Shown here piece by piece: positions 46,991-58,573 of a DNA stretch of 64,000 bases; within the stretch, counting starts at the first letter, position 1; each line of letters begins with the position of its first letter. The notes beneath the pieces are model-generated. The model saw only the letters and a list, made by a program, of their open reading frames with translations, did not search any database and had not been told where the DNA came from. Both the position numbers and the translations under genes were made by a program. Source of the stretch: Dastarcus helophoroides (Eukaryota > Arthropoda > Insecta > Coleoptera > Bothrideridae); NCBI GenBank assembly GCA_028583605.1, contig CM053331.1:34315783-34379782 (forward strand), read 5' to 3'.

Positions 46991-48960
46991 AGGGATGTTA
47001 GCCTCTATTGAAATTTCTATATTTTTTTTCTCAACACCTGGAATTTACCCTCTTTTTAGCTAAAATTTTTACTTTTATTTTTAACAAATTGGTTCCGAAG
47101 TTGCACAGAATTTAGCGAATTATTTCTTATAAGTTACGAGTATTTGTTCAAAATTTTAATAACGTTTGATAATTTTTAGAGTAGCTAATTGGGTTCTCGC
47201 GGAGGAGTTTAACCCCTCACTTTCTTCTTAACGTCGCTCGTGCTTACGAGTCTAAAAAAAAACAGTAATGATTTCGCCTCGAAATGAGGATTTTCCTGCA
47301 AAAAATCGATAACTAGAGAAAAAACCAAAAAAAAATCAGTTTCAAAATTTTGAAATGTAGTCCAAATTTCGAGAAATAGATTCGAAATTTCGAAAAAATA
47401 AGAACAAACATTATTTTAAAGATAAAATTTTAGAAAACATGTCAAATATTTCACTTTCTATTTGAAAAGTTTGAGAAGTAAATTTTGGGAAATTTTTTAG
47501 TAAATTTTAGGAAACTTCTTTAAAATAAATATTTTTAGAAACGACTTTGAGGTCAGAATTTAAAGAAAAATATGAGACATTTCAAATTAGATTTTTAACC
47601 CCTAAATTACACAGAAAAACTGACAAAATAAAATTTTTTCGAAGTTTCAAGTCAAATTTTTAGAAAATAATTAGAAAAGTAGTTTAAAAAAAACTCGATT
47701 ATGGAAACATCAATATTTGATTCAAAATTTTCCAAATTTATTATTAAATAAAAATGGTTAGCTAAGTTTTTAATATTGCGCCGAAATGTGGAGAAAACAA
47801 GTAAAAAGTTGAGTTTAAATTTAAACTTCCAAAAATTGAAAATTTACAACAGAAGTCGATTTAATTTGAAAATTTCAACGTCAGTATTTTATGATTAGAT
47901 CCAAAGTTTCAAGAAAAAAATCATAACTTCGATTTTTGAAATCGTCAGAAAAATGTGAAAAAAATTCCCAGTTCAAATAGAAAATTTTGAGAAAAATCTC
48001 ATAGTTTATGAAATGTAAATTTCTCATATTTTCAAGCTTATTTTCTAAATATTAAAAAAACGTTACACTCAATTTAAATTTTTTACAAATATCTTAAGTA
48101 AAATGTTGAAATTCGGAAATAAAGTCGAGCTTCGAAAAAAAAGTCGAAATGTCGACGGTAAAGTTTTAAGAAACCAAAAAAGTCAAGCTTAAACTGGAAA
48201 TTTTTCAGGAGAAATGCCTCATTTTACGTAATTTTGGTGGATTTCGAGTTTAAGACGAAAATTTGGAAAATTAAATATACTTACATACTACAAATTTCGA
48301 AAAAACATTTTTTTAATATTCAAAATTTTTTCAAAACTTCGATTTTTTTAAATTCAGACTTTTATAAACTTTGGCATTTTTACAAAATGTTGCCTGACTT
48401 TTTTAAAAACAGTTTTTACAAAATTTCGACTTTTTTTTTAATTTCCGAAATTTCTTAAAATTCGTTTTAAAAATTTTGGCTATTTTAAATAGTTTGACAT
48501 TTTTAAATTTTTTTTATTTTTCAAAATTCCAAAATTTTACATTAAACCAAATTTCATTTTTAAAGATGTTAGTTTTTTCCCGAAATTTGAGCCTTTTCCT
48601 CAGATCCAACGTTTAACCTTCACTTTTTATCGAGCACTTTTTATTAACATTTGAGATTAAAGTGGGAATTTTTAAAGTATTGAGTTTAACATTTAAATGT
48701 AGGGTAGTAATCTCAAATTGTCTACTTTTTTTGAAAACGTTAATCTTTCGGTTTAAAAAACGTAGATTTTAAGTTTACTATAAAAATTTGGTGGAAAAAT
48801 TAAGTAATCCCGGAATTTCTAGAAAAAAGTCGAAATTTTGAGATTAAAGACGAAATTTGGAGAAATAAGTAAAAAATTTAACTTTAAACGCGGAATTTTG
48901 AGAAAGAAGTCGAAATTTCAATTCAACTCAAATTTCCAAAAAAATATGTAAATTTGACTT
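46991..48960. repeat. Highly degenerate simple-satellite DNA
   Basis: Occasional clean units (AAAGTCGAAATTTTGAG near 48826, AAATTTCGACTTTTTT near 48422) sit in decayed AT-rich DNA of both polarities. No exon or other feature is evident. Confidence 0.6.
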
Positions 48961-48984
48961 TTTGAACTCGCAATTAAATATTTA

Positions 48985-49110
48985 ATAAATAACATTGGAA
49001 AAACATCGATGTATCGATATCGAATACCGATGTAAGAGACATCGATGTTGCATTGAAAAAAATATCGATGTTTAAATATCGATGCTTTTTTGAACGATGT
49101 TGCATCCCTA
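48985..49110. mobile_element. Possible hAT-like transposon end (ATCGATGT-rich)
   Basis: Read from the right, the segment begins TAGGGATGCAACATCG and then carries repeated ATCGAT-type words (AGCATCGATATTT, AACATCGATATTT, ACATCGATGTCTC). A YAGGGATGCAA start with ATCGAT subterminal repeats is typical of insect hAT-family non-autonomous elements (established pattern, recalled). I see only one end and no matching inverted terminus or target duplication. Confidence 0.3.
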
Positions 49111-49760
49111 GTATTAAATACATGGGTTGACGTTTAATGACATCTGACAATTTCGACAAAATTGTCAAATTTGATGACCTCAAAATTTTGACATTTAAAC
49201 CGTGTCATTGAAAAAATAGTTATAAGAATTCATATTCTGTTTTTTGGGAATTATAGTTTTAAGAATTTATATTCTGTTTTTTGATTTTAAGTTAAAGTTT
49301 TGAGAAAGTCGAAATTTCCAGTTGGTACATTTTTCGAAAATGTTTAAATTAAGAGATTGAAGTCGAAACTTTATACCCGCTCAGCAATAAGCTCTTTTAA
49401 AAAGCTCTTAGAGTCATCATTTTTTAGAGTCTGACATCGGAAAATATTGTCAGAAAGTTAACATTATGTTAACATAAGGATTTCTCATTCTAAAGAGATC
49501 TATCAAAATCATCTTATAGGTTATCTGTTAGATGTCAGTAATCGGACGACTAAAAAAGTTATCTAAATGTTAACATTTCTGTCTCTCTTAAAGATATCGC
49601 TAAAATGATATCTTTAAGATATCTTTCTGATTTAAGTACTGTACACGAAGCAAACAGGTTTCAAGCTGCAGACAAAGTGCATTAAGCTTTTAATTTAATG
49701 TGAATGATCTGGTCTTAATAGGTCAGAACTAATTAACTTTGAAATATTACTCAAATTTAC
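49111..49760. other. Single-copy intron DNA just downstream of exon 49761-49874
   Basis: Mostly ordinary AT-rich DNA. A short local repeat (TTATATTCTGTTTTTTG, twice near 49230-49280) and several AAAGATATC-type words near 49590-49630 are the only patterns. No gene. Confidence 0.55.
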
Positions 49761-49874
49761 CTCTAATTGCACCCCAAAGAGTTCCCTTGAGCGGTCTTGT
49801 TTCGTTCTCAGCTCCACTGAATTCCCTGTGGTCACCTCCACCAGATTGGGTACCACGTTTTCGATGGGGCTCAT
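49761..49874 (-). CDS. 5'-most exon found (38 codons), possible start of the protein
   Basis: The acceptor TTCTTTTTTGATTTTCAG ends at 49875 and the donor TTAGAG|GTAAAT starts at 49760. The frame reads MSPIENVVPNLVEVT, then GNSVELRTKQDRSRELFGVQLE, and passes in phase 0 into VTSLLLEAER of the next exon. The ATG is the first codon after the acceptor, so this may be the first coding exon behind a non-coding leader, or an internal exon with more coding sequence beyond the search reach. The second half starts the N-terminal coiled coil. It lies in a single-copy island between decayed satellite. Confidence 0.85.
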
Positions 49875-50380
49875 CTGAAAATCAAAAAAGAACGATTTAA
49901 ACGGACTGTCATAGTAACAAAAACCAAGCTTAGATGATACACCTTTTGCTACGTAAGAAACGAAACGGAAAGTAATTCTTCAGATGCTTTTATGATAATA
50001 GTTAGACATCATGCAGGTTATAAAATATTATCTCGTTTATGCTTTTGATCATCTTCAGATATAATTTGTATCGGTCCATAAAAAGTAATCACTTTCATCT
50101 ACCACCTACTTTCTTGGATATTACCTCTTGTAATACAAAGGTAATTACTGTTAAGCGGTTAAATTGAAGAAAGTGGATATTTCTTCAGGTTTAGCGCAAT
50201 GATTTGAGAGTTTTAAAGATCAAAGGGAACGCAATTAATAAAAAAATTGTTTAGACATATTAGACAGTAGATTTTTACCTTGTACTTTAAACAAATCAGG
50301 GGGGTCTTTACTATGTAATTCAAATTAATTATTTTTTTTATAAGCTCAAAAGCCATAAAATTGTTCTTAAATTATTGTCT
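49875..50380. other. Single-copy DNA 5' of exon 49761-49874
   Basis: Ordinary AT-rich sequence. I looked for a further upstream exon: a donor-like ACAAG|GTAAAA on the minus strand near 50280 has no convincing acceptor or open exon. Confidence 0.55.
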
Positions 50381-52170
50381 TTATTTCGAGAAAGGGTAAA
50401 GACATTTCGAGAAATTTCGAGAAAAGTTTTTTACTTTAAAAAAAGGTCAGAATCTCCCAGAAAATACCGAATTTTGAGAAAAAGGAAAAGATTTAGAAAA
50501 ATTGGGAAAAATGATAGAAAATAAAATGAACTTGTCCAAAGTTCTCAAATAAGGACAAAATTTCAGAAAAAAAAAACGTCGGAGTAATTGTAAAAATAAA
50601 CTGGAAGCTTAAAAGTGTCGGACTTTAAAAAAGTCAAAATTTTTCAGAGAAGTAAAAAAAAGTCAAATTTTAGGAAACTTTCAAGGAAAAATCAACATCA
50701 AAAGTTCCAAATTTTGACAAGAATTTGCAATTTTCCAAAGAAAATTAAATTTTGAGAATAAATTTGAAATTTCGAAAACTAGACGAATTAAAAAAAACTC
50801 CAAGTTTTCAGATTAATCAAATTTTGAGTAAATTGGTAAAATAATTTCGAAAGGAATGGGAATGTTAATAAAACCTCAAATTTCGAGAAGCGTTAAACTT
50901 TAAAAAAAAGGTCAAAATTTCACAGAGAAAGTTAAATTTTAAGCACAAAAATCAAATTTTGAAATTTGAAAATAGATGAATTACGTTCGAAATAAAAGTT
51001 GATATTCCCGGAAAATTTTGAATTTTAAAAAAAAAGAGATTTCGAAAAATATGAATTTGTCAAAAATTCTTAAAAAGGCAAAATTTAGGCAAAAAAAACG
51101 TCGAATTTTAACAATAGATTGAAGTTCAGAACAAATTTAAAACCTAAAATTTTGAAACAAATTTGAATTTTGTGAAAAATTGTAAAATCTCGAAAAGAGA
51201 AATTGTAAAAACTCAAAGCTTAGAAAAAATTGTCGAACTTTAAAAAGTCGAAGATGTTCAGAGAAGAACAATTTGAAATTTTCCAAAGAAAGTTAAATTT
51301 TGAGAATAAATTTGAAATTTCGAGAACAAGACGAATAAAAAAAACTTCAAAATTTTCAGAAAAATTCGAATTTTGAGAAAATTGGTAAAATAATTTCTAA
51401 ATAAAAAGGAATGTGGATAAAACTTTCAGTTTGGAAAGGTTTAACTTTAACTTTAAAAAAAGGTCAAAATTTCCTAGAGAAAGTCAAATTTTAACACCAA
51501 AATCAAATTTAGGTAAAGTCAAACAATCTGAAAATGGGTAAATTTCGTTCATAAACTCGCAGTTTGCAGAACCATAACAAAATGTCGAATTTACAGTTAA
51601 AAGTTGGAATTTAGAAAAACACCTAATTTTGCGAAACAGGTCGAAATTTCCAGAAAATAAATAAAAATTTAAATATTCAGTAAAAGTTAATATTTGAGGG
51701 AAATGGTGAATTTTGGAAAAGAATCTTTATTTAAAAAGAACAGAAATTTAGTGAAAAAAGTCGCAATTGAAAAGTCAAAAAAATGTAATTTTGGAAAAAA
51801 GTCAAATTTAAGAATAGATCTAGATTTCGAAAAAAGATAATTTGAGAAAAAAATCGAAATCTTCAAAACTTTTTAATTTAACATCTCCAAATTTTTACTT
51901 TTTTTATTACGAAATCGACAAAAGATGAATTTTTGAAAAATAAGTCAAATCTTCCAGTAAGTCGAATTAGAATAAAAAGTAAACATTTTCACAAATTGTT
52001 GAGTTTTGAGAAGAGAGGAAGATTTGGGGAAAAAAATATATAATACATAGTTAAAAAAAAAGACGAAAACAGAGAAGAGTTAAAAAAGTCAAATGTGCGA
52101 GAAAAAGAGAAATTTTGAAACAAAGCTCTAAATTTTGAGAAATAAAAGGTCTTTTTTAAATATATTTTCG
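50381..52170. repeat. Degenerate GTCAAAATTT-polarity satellite
   Basis: Decayed units (AAAAAGTCAAAATTT, AAATTTTGAGAA) have a rough longer register: GAATAAATTTGAAATTTCGA occurs near 50755 and 51304 with similar neighbours, a period of about 550 bp. CpG-containing forms are rare here compared with other blocks. No gene. Confidence 0.7.
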
Positions 52171-55100
52171 TTTGACTAGATGAGTCAGAGGGGTCTCTCC
52201 CTGTCCCATACTTTGTCTAATTTATCTGATTTAATTTTGAAATAAAAAGTAAAATGAGAAATAAAAATTTGTGGCTCTTTGAAATTTACCCAATTCTTTC
52301 ATTGCGGATGAATCTTTTGGCTTCAAAGTTTGCCGACCTAGTCTAAGGTATCAATTCTGCTTTTAGAGACGAAAGGGTGATGCAGCACCCGAGAACTCTA
52401 ACCCAACAGTGTTACAAAAAATGTCGACAATGTCACTGTTGAACAATTTTTTATGTATGAACACATGAACACAAGACGTTTAATAAACATCAGAATAAAA
52501 AAAAACACCAAATTAAAAGTTGAGGGAAATGGTATATTTGCATATTTTTTTATGATAAGTCAAAAATTGTATTGCCTAAAATTAAAAGATGAACGATTTC
52601 AGAATATACAGTTAAAGCGCTTTCATATGATATGTCACATGACAATGCCCCCCATTTACCCCACCCCATGCTGTTGAGTATTTTTTTTCTTCTTGGAACA
52701 CATTTTAGGTTTTTTTACCTTAAAGATTATTTTAGGCAAATTATCAATCATCAGAAAAGCTAAAATTCGACTCTGTTTTGCCTGGAAAGGGTATTTTTGC
52801 ACATTTTTTATGATAAGTCAAAAACTACGCCGCCTAAAATTAAAATTTAAAGGATTTTAGAATGTACAATTAAAGCGCTTTCATATGATACCCCACATGA
52901 CAATGCCCCCCATTTGTCCCATCGCCTGTTTTTGAGCATTTTTGTCTGATTTATCTGATTTAATTTTGAAATAAAATGTAAAATGAAAAATAAAAATTTG
53001 TGGCTCTTTGAAATTTACCCAATTTTTTCATTGCGGATGGCTCTTTTGGCTTAAAAGTTTGCCGACCTAGTCTACGGTATCAATTCTGCTTTTAGAGACG
53101 AAAGGGTGATGCAGCACCCGAGAACTCTAACCCAACAGTGTTGCACCATCAAACCTAATTACAAAAAATTTCGATAATGTCACTGTTGAATAATTTTTTA
53201 TATATGAACACAAGACGTTTAATATATGGCAAAATGAAAAAAAACACCAAATTAAAAGTTGAGGGGAATGGTATATTTGCATAATTTTTTATGATAAGTT
53301 AAAAACCATATTGCCTAAAATTAAAAACTAAACGACTTCAGAATATACAGTTAAAGGGCTTTCATATGATATGTCACATGACAATGCCCCCCATTTACCC
53401 CACTTCCTGTTTTTGACCATTTTTGTTGTTGTTTGATCAAATTTTAGGATTTTTTACCTTGAAGATTGTTTTAGGCAATATATCAATAATTAAAAAAGCT
53501 AAAATTTGATCAAAGTCGACTCTGTTTCGCGTGGAAAGGGTATTTTTGCACATTTTTTATGATAAGTCAAAAACTACGCTGCCTAAAATTAAAATTTAAA
53601 GGATTTTAGAATGTACAATTAAAGCGCTTTCATCTGATACCCCACATGATAATGCCCCCAATTGTCCCATAGCCTGTTTTTGAGCATTTTTGTCTGATTT
53701 ATCTGATTTAATTTTGAAATAAAATGTAAAATGAAAAATAAAAATTTGTGGCTCTTTGAAATTTACCCAATTGTTTCATTGCGAATGGCTCTTTGGCTTA
53801 AAAGTTTGCCAACCTAGTCTAAGGTATCAATTCTGCTTTTAGAGACGAAAGGGTGATGCAGCACCCGAGGACTCTAACCCAACAGTGTTGCGCCATCAAA
53901 CCAAATTACAAAAAAATTCGACAATGTCACTGTTGAATAATTTTTTATATATGAACACATGAACACAAGACGCTTAATAAACATAAAAAAAACACCAAAT
54001 TAAAAGTAGAGGGGAATGGTATATTTGCATATTTTTTTATGATAAGTCAAAAACCGTATTGCCTAAAATTAAAAATAAAACGATTTCAGAATATACAGTT
54101 AAAGCGCTTTTATATGATATGTCACATGACAATGCCCCCCATTTACCCCACCCCCTGTTTTTGAGCATTTTTATTGTTCTTGGAGCAAATTTTAGGATTT
54201 TTTACCTTGAATATTATTTTAGGCAAATTATCAATAATCAAAAAAGCTAAAATTTGATCAAAGTCGACTCTGTTTCGCGTGGAAAGGGTATTTTTGCACA
54301 TTTTTTATGATAAGTCAAAAACTACGCTGCCTAAAATTAAAATTTAAAGGATTTTAGAATGTACAATTAAAGCGCTTTCATATGATACCCCACATGACAA
54401 TGCCCCCATTTGTCCCATTGCCTGTTTTTGAGCATTTTTGTCTGATTTATCTGATTTAATTTTGAAATAAAATGTAAGATGAGAAATAAAAATTTGTGGC
54501 TCTTTGAAATTTACCCAATTTTTTCATTGCGGATGGCTCTTTTGGCTTAAAAGTTTGCCGACCTAGTCTAAGGTATCAATTCTGCTTTTAGAGACGAAAG
54601 GGTGATGCAGCACCCGAGAACTCTAACCCAACAGTGTTGCACCATCAAACCAAATTACAAAAAATTTCGATAATATCACTGTTGAATAATTTTTTATATA
54701 TGAACACAAGACGTTTAATAACATCAAAATAAAAAAACACCAAATTGAAAGTGGAGGGAAATGGTATATTTGTATATTTTTTTATGATAAGTCAAAAACC
54801 ATACTGCCTAAAATTAAAAATTGAACGATTTCAGAATATACAGTTAAAGCGCTTTCATATGATATATCACATGACAATGCCCCACATTTACCCCACCCCC
54901 TGTTTTTGTTCATTTTTGTCATTCTTTGAGCAAATTTTAGGTTTTTTTACCTTGAAGATTATTTTAGGCAAATTATCAATAATCAAAAAGCTAAAATTTG
55001 ATCAAAGTCGACTTTATTTCGGGGCGGAAAGGGTATTTTTGCACATTTTTTATGATAAGTAAAAAACTACGCCGCCTAAAATTAAAATTTAAAGGATTTT

Positions 55101-56240
55101 AGAAGGTACAATTAATGCGCTTCATATGATACCCCACATGACAATGCCCCCATTTGTCCCATTGCCTGTATTTGAACATTTTTGTTTGATTTATCTGAAT
55201 TAATTTTGAAATAAAATGTAAAATGAGAAATAAAAATTTGTGGCTCTTTGAAATTTACCCAATTTTTTCATTGCGGATGGCTCTTTTGGCTTAAAAGTTT
55301 GCCAACCTAGTCTAAGGTATCAATTCTGCTTTTAGAGACGAAAGGGTGATGCAGCACCCGAGGACTCTAACCCAACAGTGTTGCGCCATCAAACCTAATT
55401 ACAAAAAATTTCGATAATGTCACTGTTGAATAATTTTTTATATATGAACACAAGACGTTTAATAACATCAAAATAAAAAAAACACCAAATTAAAAGTAGA
55501 GGGAAATGGTATATTAGCATATTTTTTTATGATAAGTCGAAAACCATATTGCCTAAAGTTAAAAATTGAACGATTTCAGAATATACAGTTAAAGCGCTTT
55601 CATATGATATGTCACATGACAATGCCCCCCATTTACCCCACCCCCTGTTTTTGAGCATTTTTGTTGTTCTTGGAGCAAATTTTGAGATTTTTTACCTTGA
55701 AGATTATTTAAGGCAAATTATCAATTTTCAAAAAAGCTATAATTTGAACAAAGTCGACTCTGTTTTGCCTGGAAAGGGTATTTTTGCACATTTTTTATGA
55801 TAAGTCAAAAACTACGCCGCCTAAAATTAAAATTTAAAGGATTTTAGAATGTACAATCAAACCGCATTCATATGATACCCCACATGACAATGCCCCCCCA
55901 TTTGCCCCATCGCCTGTTTTTGAGCATTTTTGATGCTGATTGATTACATTTTAGAATTTTTTACCTTGGAGAATATTTTAGGCAAATTATCAATAATCAA
56001 AAAGGCTAAAATTTGATCAAACTCGACTCTGTTTCGCGTGGAAAGGGTATTTTTGCACATTTTTTATAAGTCAAAAACTACGCTGCCTAAAATTAAAATT
56101 TAAAGGATTTTAGAATGTACAATCAAAGCGCTTTCATATGATACCCCACATGACAATGCCCCCCATTTGTCCCATCGCCTGTTTTTAAGCATTTTTGTTG
56201 TTCTTTGATCAAATTTTTAGATTTCTTACTCTGAAGATTA
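52171..56240. repeat. ~745-bp satellite, five units plus partials
   Basis: The landmark GGTGATGCAGCACCCGAG recurs near 52375, 53105, 53850, 54600 and 55346 (731-751 bp). Each unit contains two diverged ~260-bp halves. Half A has AACCATATTGCCTAAAATTA, ATATGTCACATGACAATGCC and CATTTACCCCACCCCCTG. Half B has AACTACGCTGCCTAAAATTA, ATACCCCACATGACAATGCC and ATTTGTCCCATCGCCTG. Extra B halves close the array near 55780-56210. Recurrent open frames of about 63-105 codons are repeat translations without signals. Confidence 0.93.
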
Positions 56241-56253
56241 TTTTAGTGTTAGT

Positions 56254-56329
56254 TGAAATACAAATCTTGTCTCCTGAAATCAAAAAAATTAAAAAACACA
56301 ACAAAAACTGCTCTAACGCGTTTCAATAA
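56254..56329. repeat. Dispersed repeat copy (5' part)
   Basis: A single copy from TTGAAATACAAATCTTGTCT through CTCTAACGCGTTTCAATA, interrupted before the GATAGC hairpin. It abuts the end of the 745-bp array. Confidence 0.85.
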
Positions 56330-58109
56330 GAAAAAAGTGTTAAAGTTAAGTATTTGGTTTAATTTGGGCTGGATGGCTATTTTTAAAAGCTGGAATAGAC
56401 GGAAAAAATAAGAAAAATATCCAATTAAATCATGCAATGTGTCTTGCACTGCAGTAATCAGTAATTGGTGAAATCGTGAATTAGGACGTCATTATCCTTT
56501 TTTGTTTAGACGATCGATTTTCAACAAAGTTGTTATTCGCATGTTGGATTTTTGTGGTCATTAGTGCCAGACGTTGAATGTGTATAATAAAAATATCATT
56601 AGTTAATTTTCCATGGACTATAAAGTCGCCTTTGGTAATTTACTAAAAACGAGCCAGGTTGAAAATCAATAGTTACTTTTGTACCTAACACTTATTGTAA
56701 CTGTCTTTTTTAAGTCTCTGCTTTCTCCTTTTAATGATAGGGCAAATAATGACTTTGTCTGCTTATTTGCATTCACTACATTGCCGGATTAAAAATAGAC
56801 TGGCTTCAATATGCCAGCTTTCTTTGAATAATTGACTTTGCTTCTTTTATGAATAATAAACAGAAGAAAAGGATTCTGACTTTGTTTCATTTGGCTCATT
56901 ATGGATAACAGCTGTGCGTGTAGAACGACATTATATTACTTATACCAGCTGCAGTCTGCACTTTGTTTACTACTTTTTTATACCAAATGATTTTTTATAG
57001 AAATTTATGTCTTTTTTAATCAAAATTTTGACACAATATCGAAATGTCGACATCTAAATTTGAAGCTTAAAATTGTTTACTTAAATGCTGGGTTTATTTC
57101 AAATTACTGACATTTTCCTTTCGATGTAATACGGTGTATTTATTTTCAATTTGGTTTTTGTTTAAGGGTTGCCAGATCTCTCGTATTTTACGTGTTTATC
57201 GGTATTTTGGTAAAATAAATGTTGTTTCCTGTAAACCCGCATTTGGGAGAAAACCGCTGAAGACTTTTTTTTAATCATCAGCTCACGTTAGCGCCTGTAA
57301 TTGCACTATAATTTGGAAATGAATTTTTTTTGGTCATCAAATATTTCCAAACGACCTTTTTAATAACCTCACACAAAATCCGATTTGTATTTGCCTACAA
57401 ATTCGAAAGTTAAAGCTGGCAACCCTAACCAGGGACGTTTTTCTTGTGGAAGGTAAGAAATCTAAACAAATTTCAAAATGATGTCTGCTTTCGAAATTTT
57501 GAGTTTAAACTTAAACTTGTCAAGTTTTTGTAAGAATTAAAACTTCAAATTTCAAAAATAGGGGCCACATTTTGTTTTACTTCGCTTTGTTTTTAGCAGT
57601 GAGGGCAATTTCCAACGAGAACACTCGACGCATACTAACAAGTTGCCCAAGTCTGTAATTTAACATTACCCAAGTGATACGGTTGCAGCTTTGGATAAAA
57701 ATCGCAATGTTGCAACAATCTCGTCGACTCGAATCGTAATTATTGCCCAATATGGCCTCAAATGGTCTACCATCTCGAGTTTTTCACCAAATCTGAAAAT
57801 TATACCCGTCGTCATTCAGCTAATTTCTCCTGCATACGGCAGGTTGATTTTCGATCTGCGTGCAATACCCAAGAAGTTTATACACGAAATTCCTAGGAAA
57901 TCGATGCATAATGAATATTTAAGTATGGTGCTCACTGTTACCTTATTATTACGCCAACAGTTAACGCGATTGATGGAGATTTTACGAGTAATTTACTAGG
58001 GTTGCGGCCTCTGGAAGCTTTTATGCAAATGAATGGTATTGACCACTGAAAAAGCTAAACTCATTCGCCTAAGTTTTGGAAAAAAAACAGCAATAATTAG
58101 CTTAGTTAC
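56330..58109. other. Single-copy island
   Basis: Ordinary-complexity AT-rich DNA. It holds a possible small inverted-repeat element (57165-57426) and a 102-codon plus-strand open frame (57691-57999) with no start context, splice site or recognisable domain. No supported gene. Confidence 0.55.
57165..57426. mobile_element. Possible MITE with 11-bp terminal inverted repeats
   Basis: AGGGTTGCCAG at 57165-57175 is perfectly inverted as CTGGCAACCCT at 57416-57426, giving a ~262-bp element with no coding capacity. Termini of this GGGTTGCCAG type occur in several non-autonomous DNA transposon families (established pattern, recalled). No clean target-site duplication is visible in the flanks (TTTGTTTA against AACCAGGG). 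Confidence 0.35.
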
Positions 58110-58572
58110 GGTCCTTGGTTATCTTCAAAAATTAAAATACAAATCTTGTCCCTTGAAACCAACAAAGATTGAAAAACACAACAAAGGTTGCTCTAACGCG
58201 TTTCGATAGCCAAGCTATCATCTTCAGTATCGAAATCTATAGAAAAATATTTACAAGTTTAGGCAGCACTTCCAAAAAAAAGTAAAATATCGAGATAAAT
58301 TCGAGTTTTAGCCAGATTTATTTAAATGAGTTAATTTTGCAACAAAGAAAGACGAACTCTGTCACAATAATGTTCAGTCCAAACTGAAAACGTTTAAAAC
58401 AAAACGATTTTTTGTCTTCAGCTGCAATTTTGGTGGAATGGACTGGTCTTTGGTTATCTTCAAAAATTGAAATACAAATCTTCTCCCTTGAAACTAAGAA
58501 AGATTAAAAAATACAACAGAGGTTGCTCTAACGCTTTTCGATAGCCAAGCTATCATTTCAGAGAGATATCTC
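58110..58572. repeat. Two further copies of the dispersed GATAGC-hairpin repeat
   Basis: Copies lie at about 58110-58227 and 58445-58572. They give the most complete unit: TTGGTTATCTTCAAAAATT, AAATACAAATCTTGTCCC, AACAAAGGTTGCTCTAACGC, TTTCGATAGCCAAGCTATC and a TTCAG end. The ~215 bp between them includes AAAACGATTTTTTGTCTTC, which recurs near 59272. Confidence 0.88.
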
Positions 58573-58573
58573 T

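Larger units (their letters stand above)
11117..49874 (-). other. Gene model: five-exon minus-strand coiled-coil protein gene with satellite-filled introns
   Basis: Five exons were joined by hand: 49761-49874, 33732-33865, 32324-32417, 24015-25007 and 11117-11167. Each has an AG acceptor and a GT donor in consensus context. Exon lengths are 114, 134, 94, 993 and 51 nt, and junction phases are 0, 2, 0, 0, so the joined frame stays open for 1386 nt (462 codons). Introns are about 15.9, 1.3, 7.3 and 12.8 kb and mostly satellite DNA. The product has an N-terminal coiled coil (exons 1-3), a Pro/Ser-rich disordered middle and a second coiled coil late in the 993-nt exon. There is no signal peptide or membrane span. 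This suggests a cytoplasmic scaffold or cytoskeletal adaptor, which is inference only; I do not recognise the family. The 3' end is not firmly located, and upstream exons may exist right of 49874. Confidence 0.85.

Noticed and set aside
50270..50320. Possible upstream exon ending ACAAG|GTAAAA on the minus strand
   Set aside because: No credible acceptor or protein-like frame upstream of the donor.
57691..57999. 102-codon plus-strand frame
   Set aside because: No signals and no recognisable motif; length is within chance for a GC-balanced stretch.
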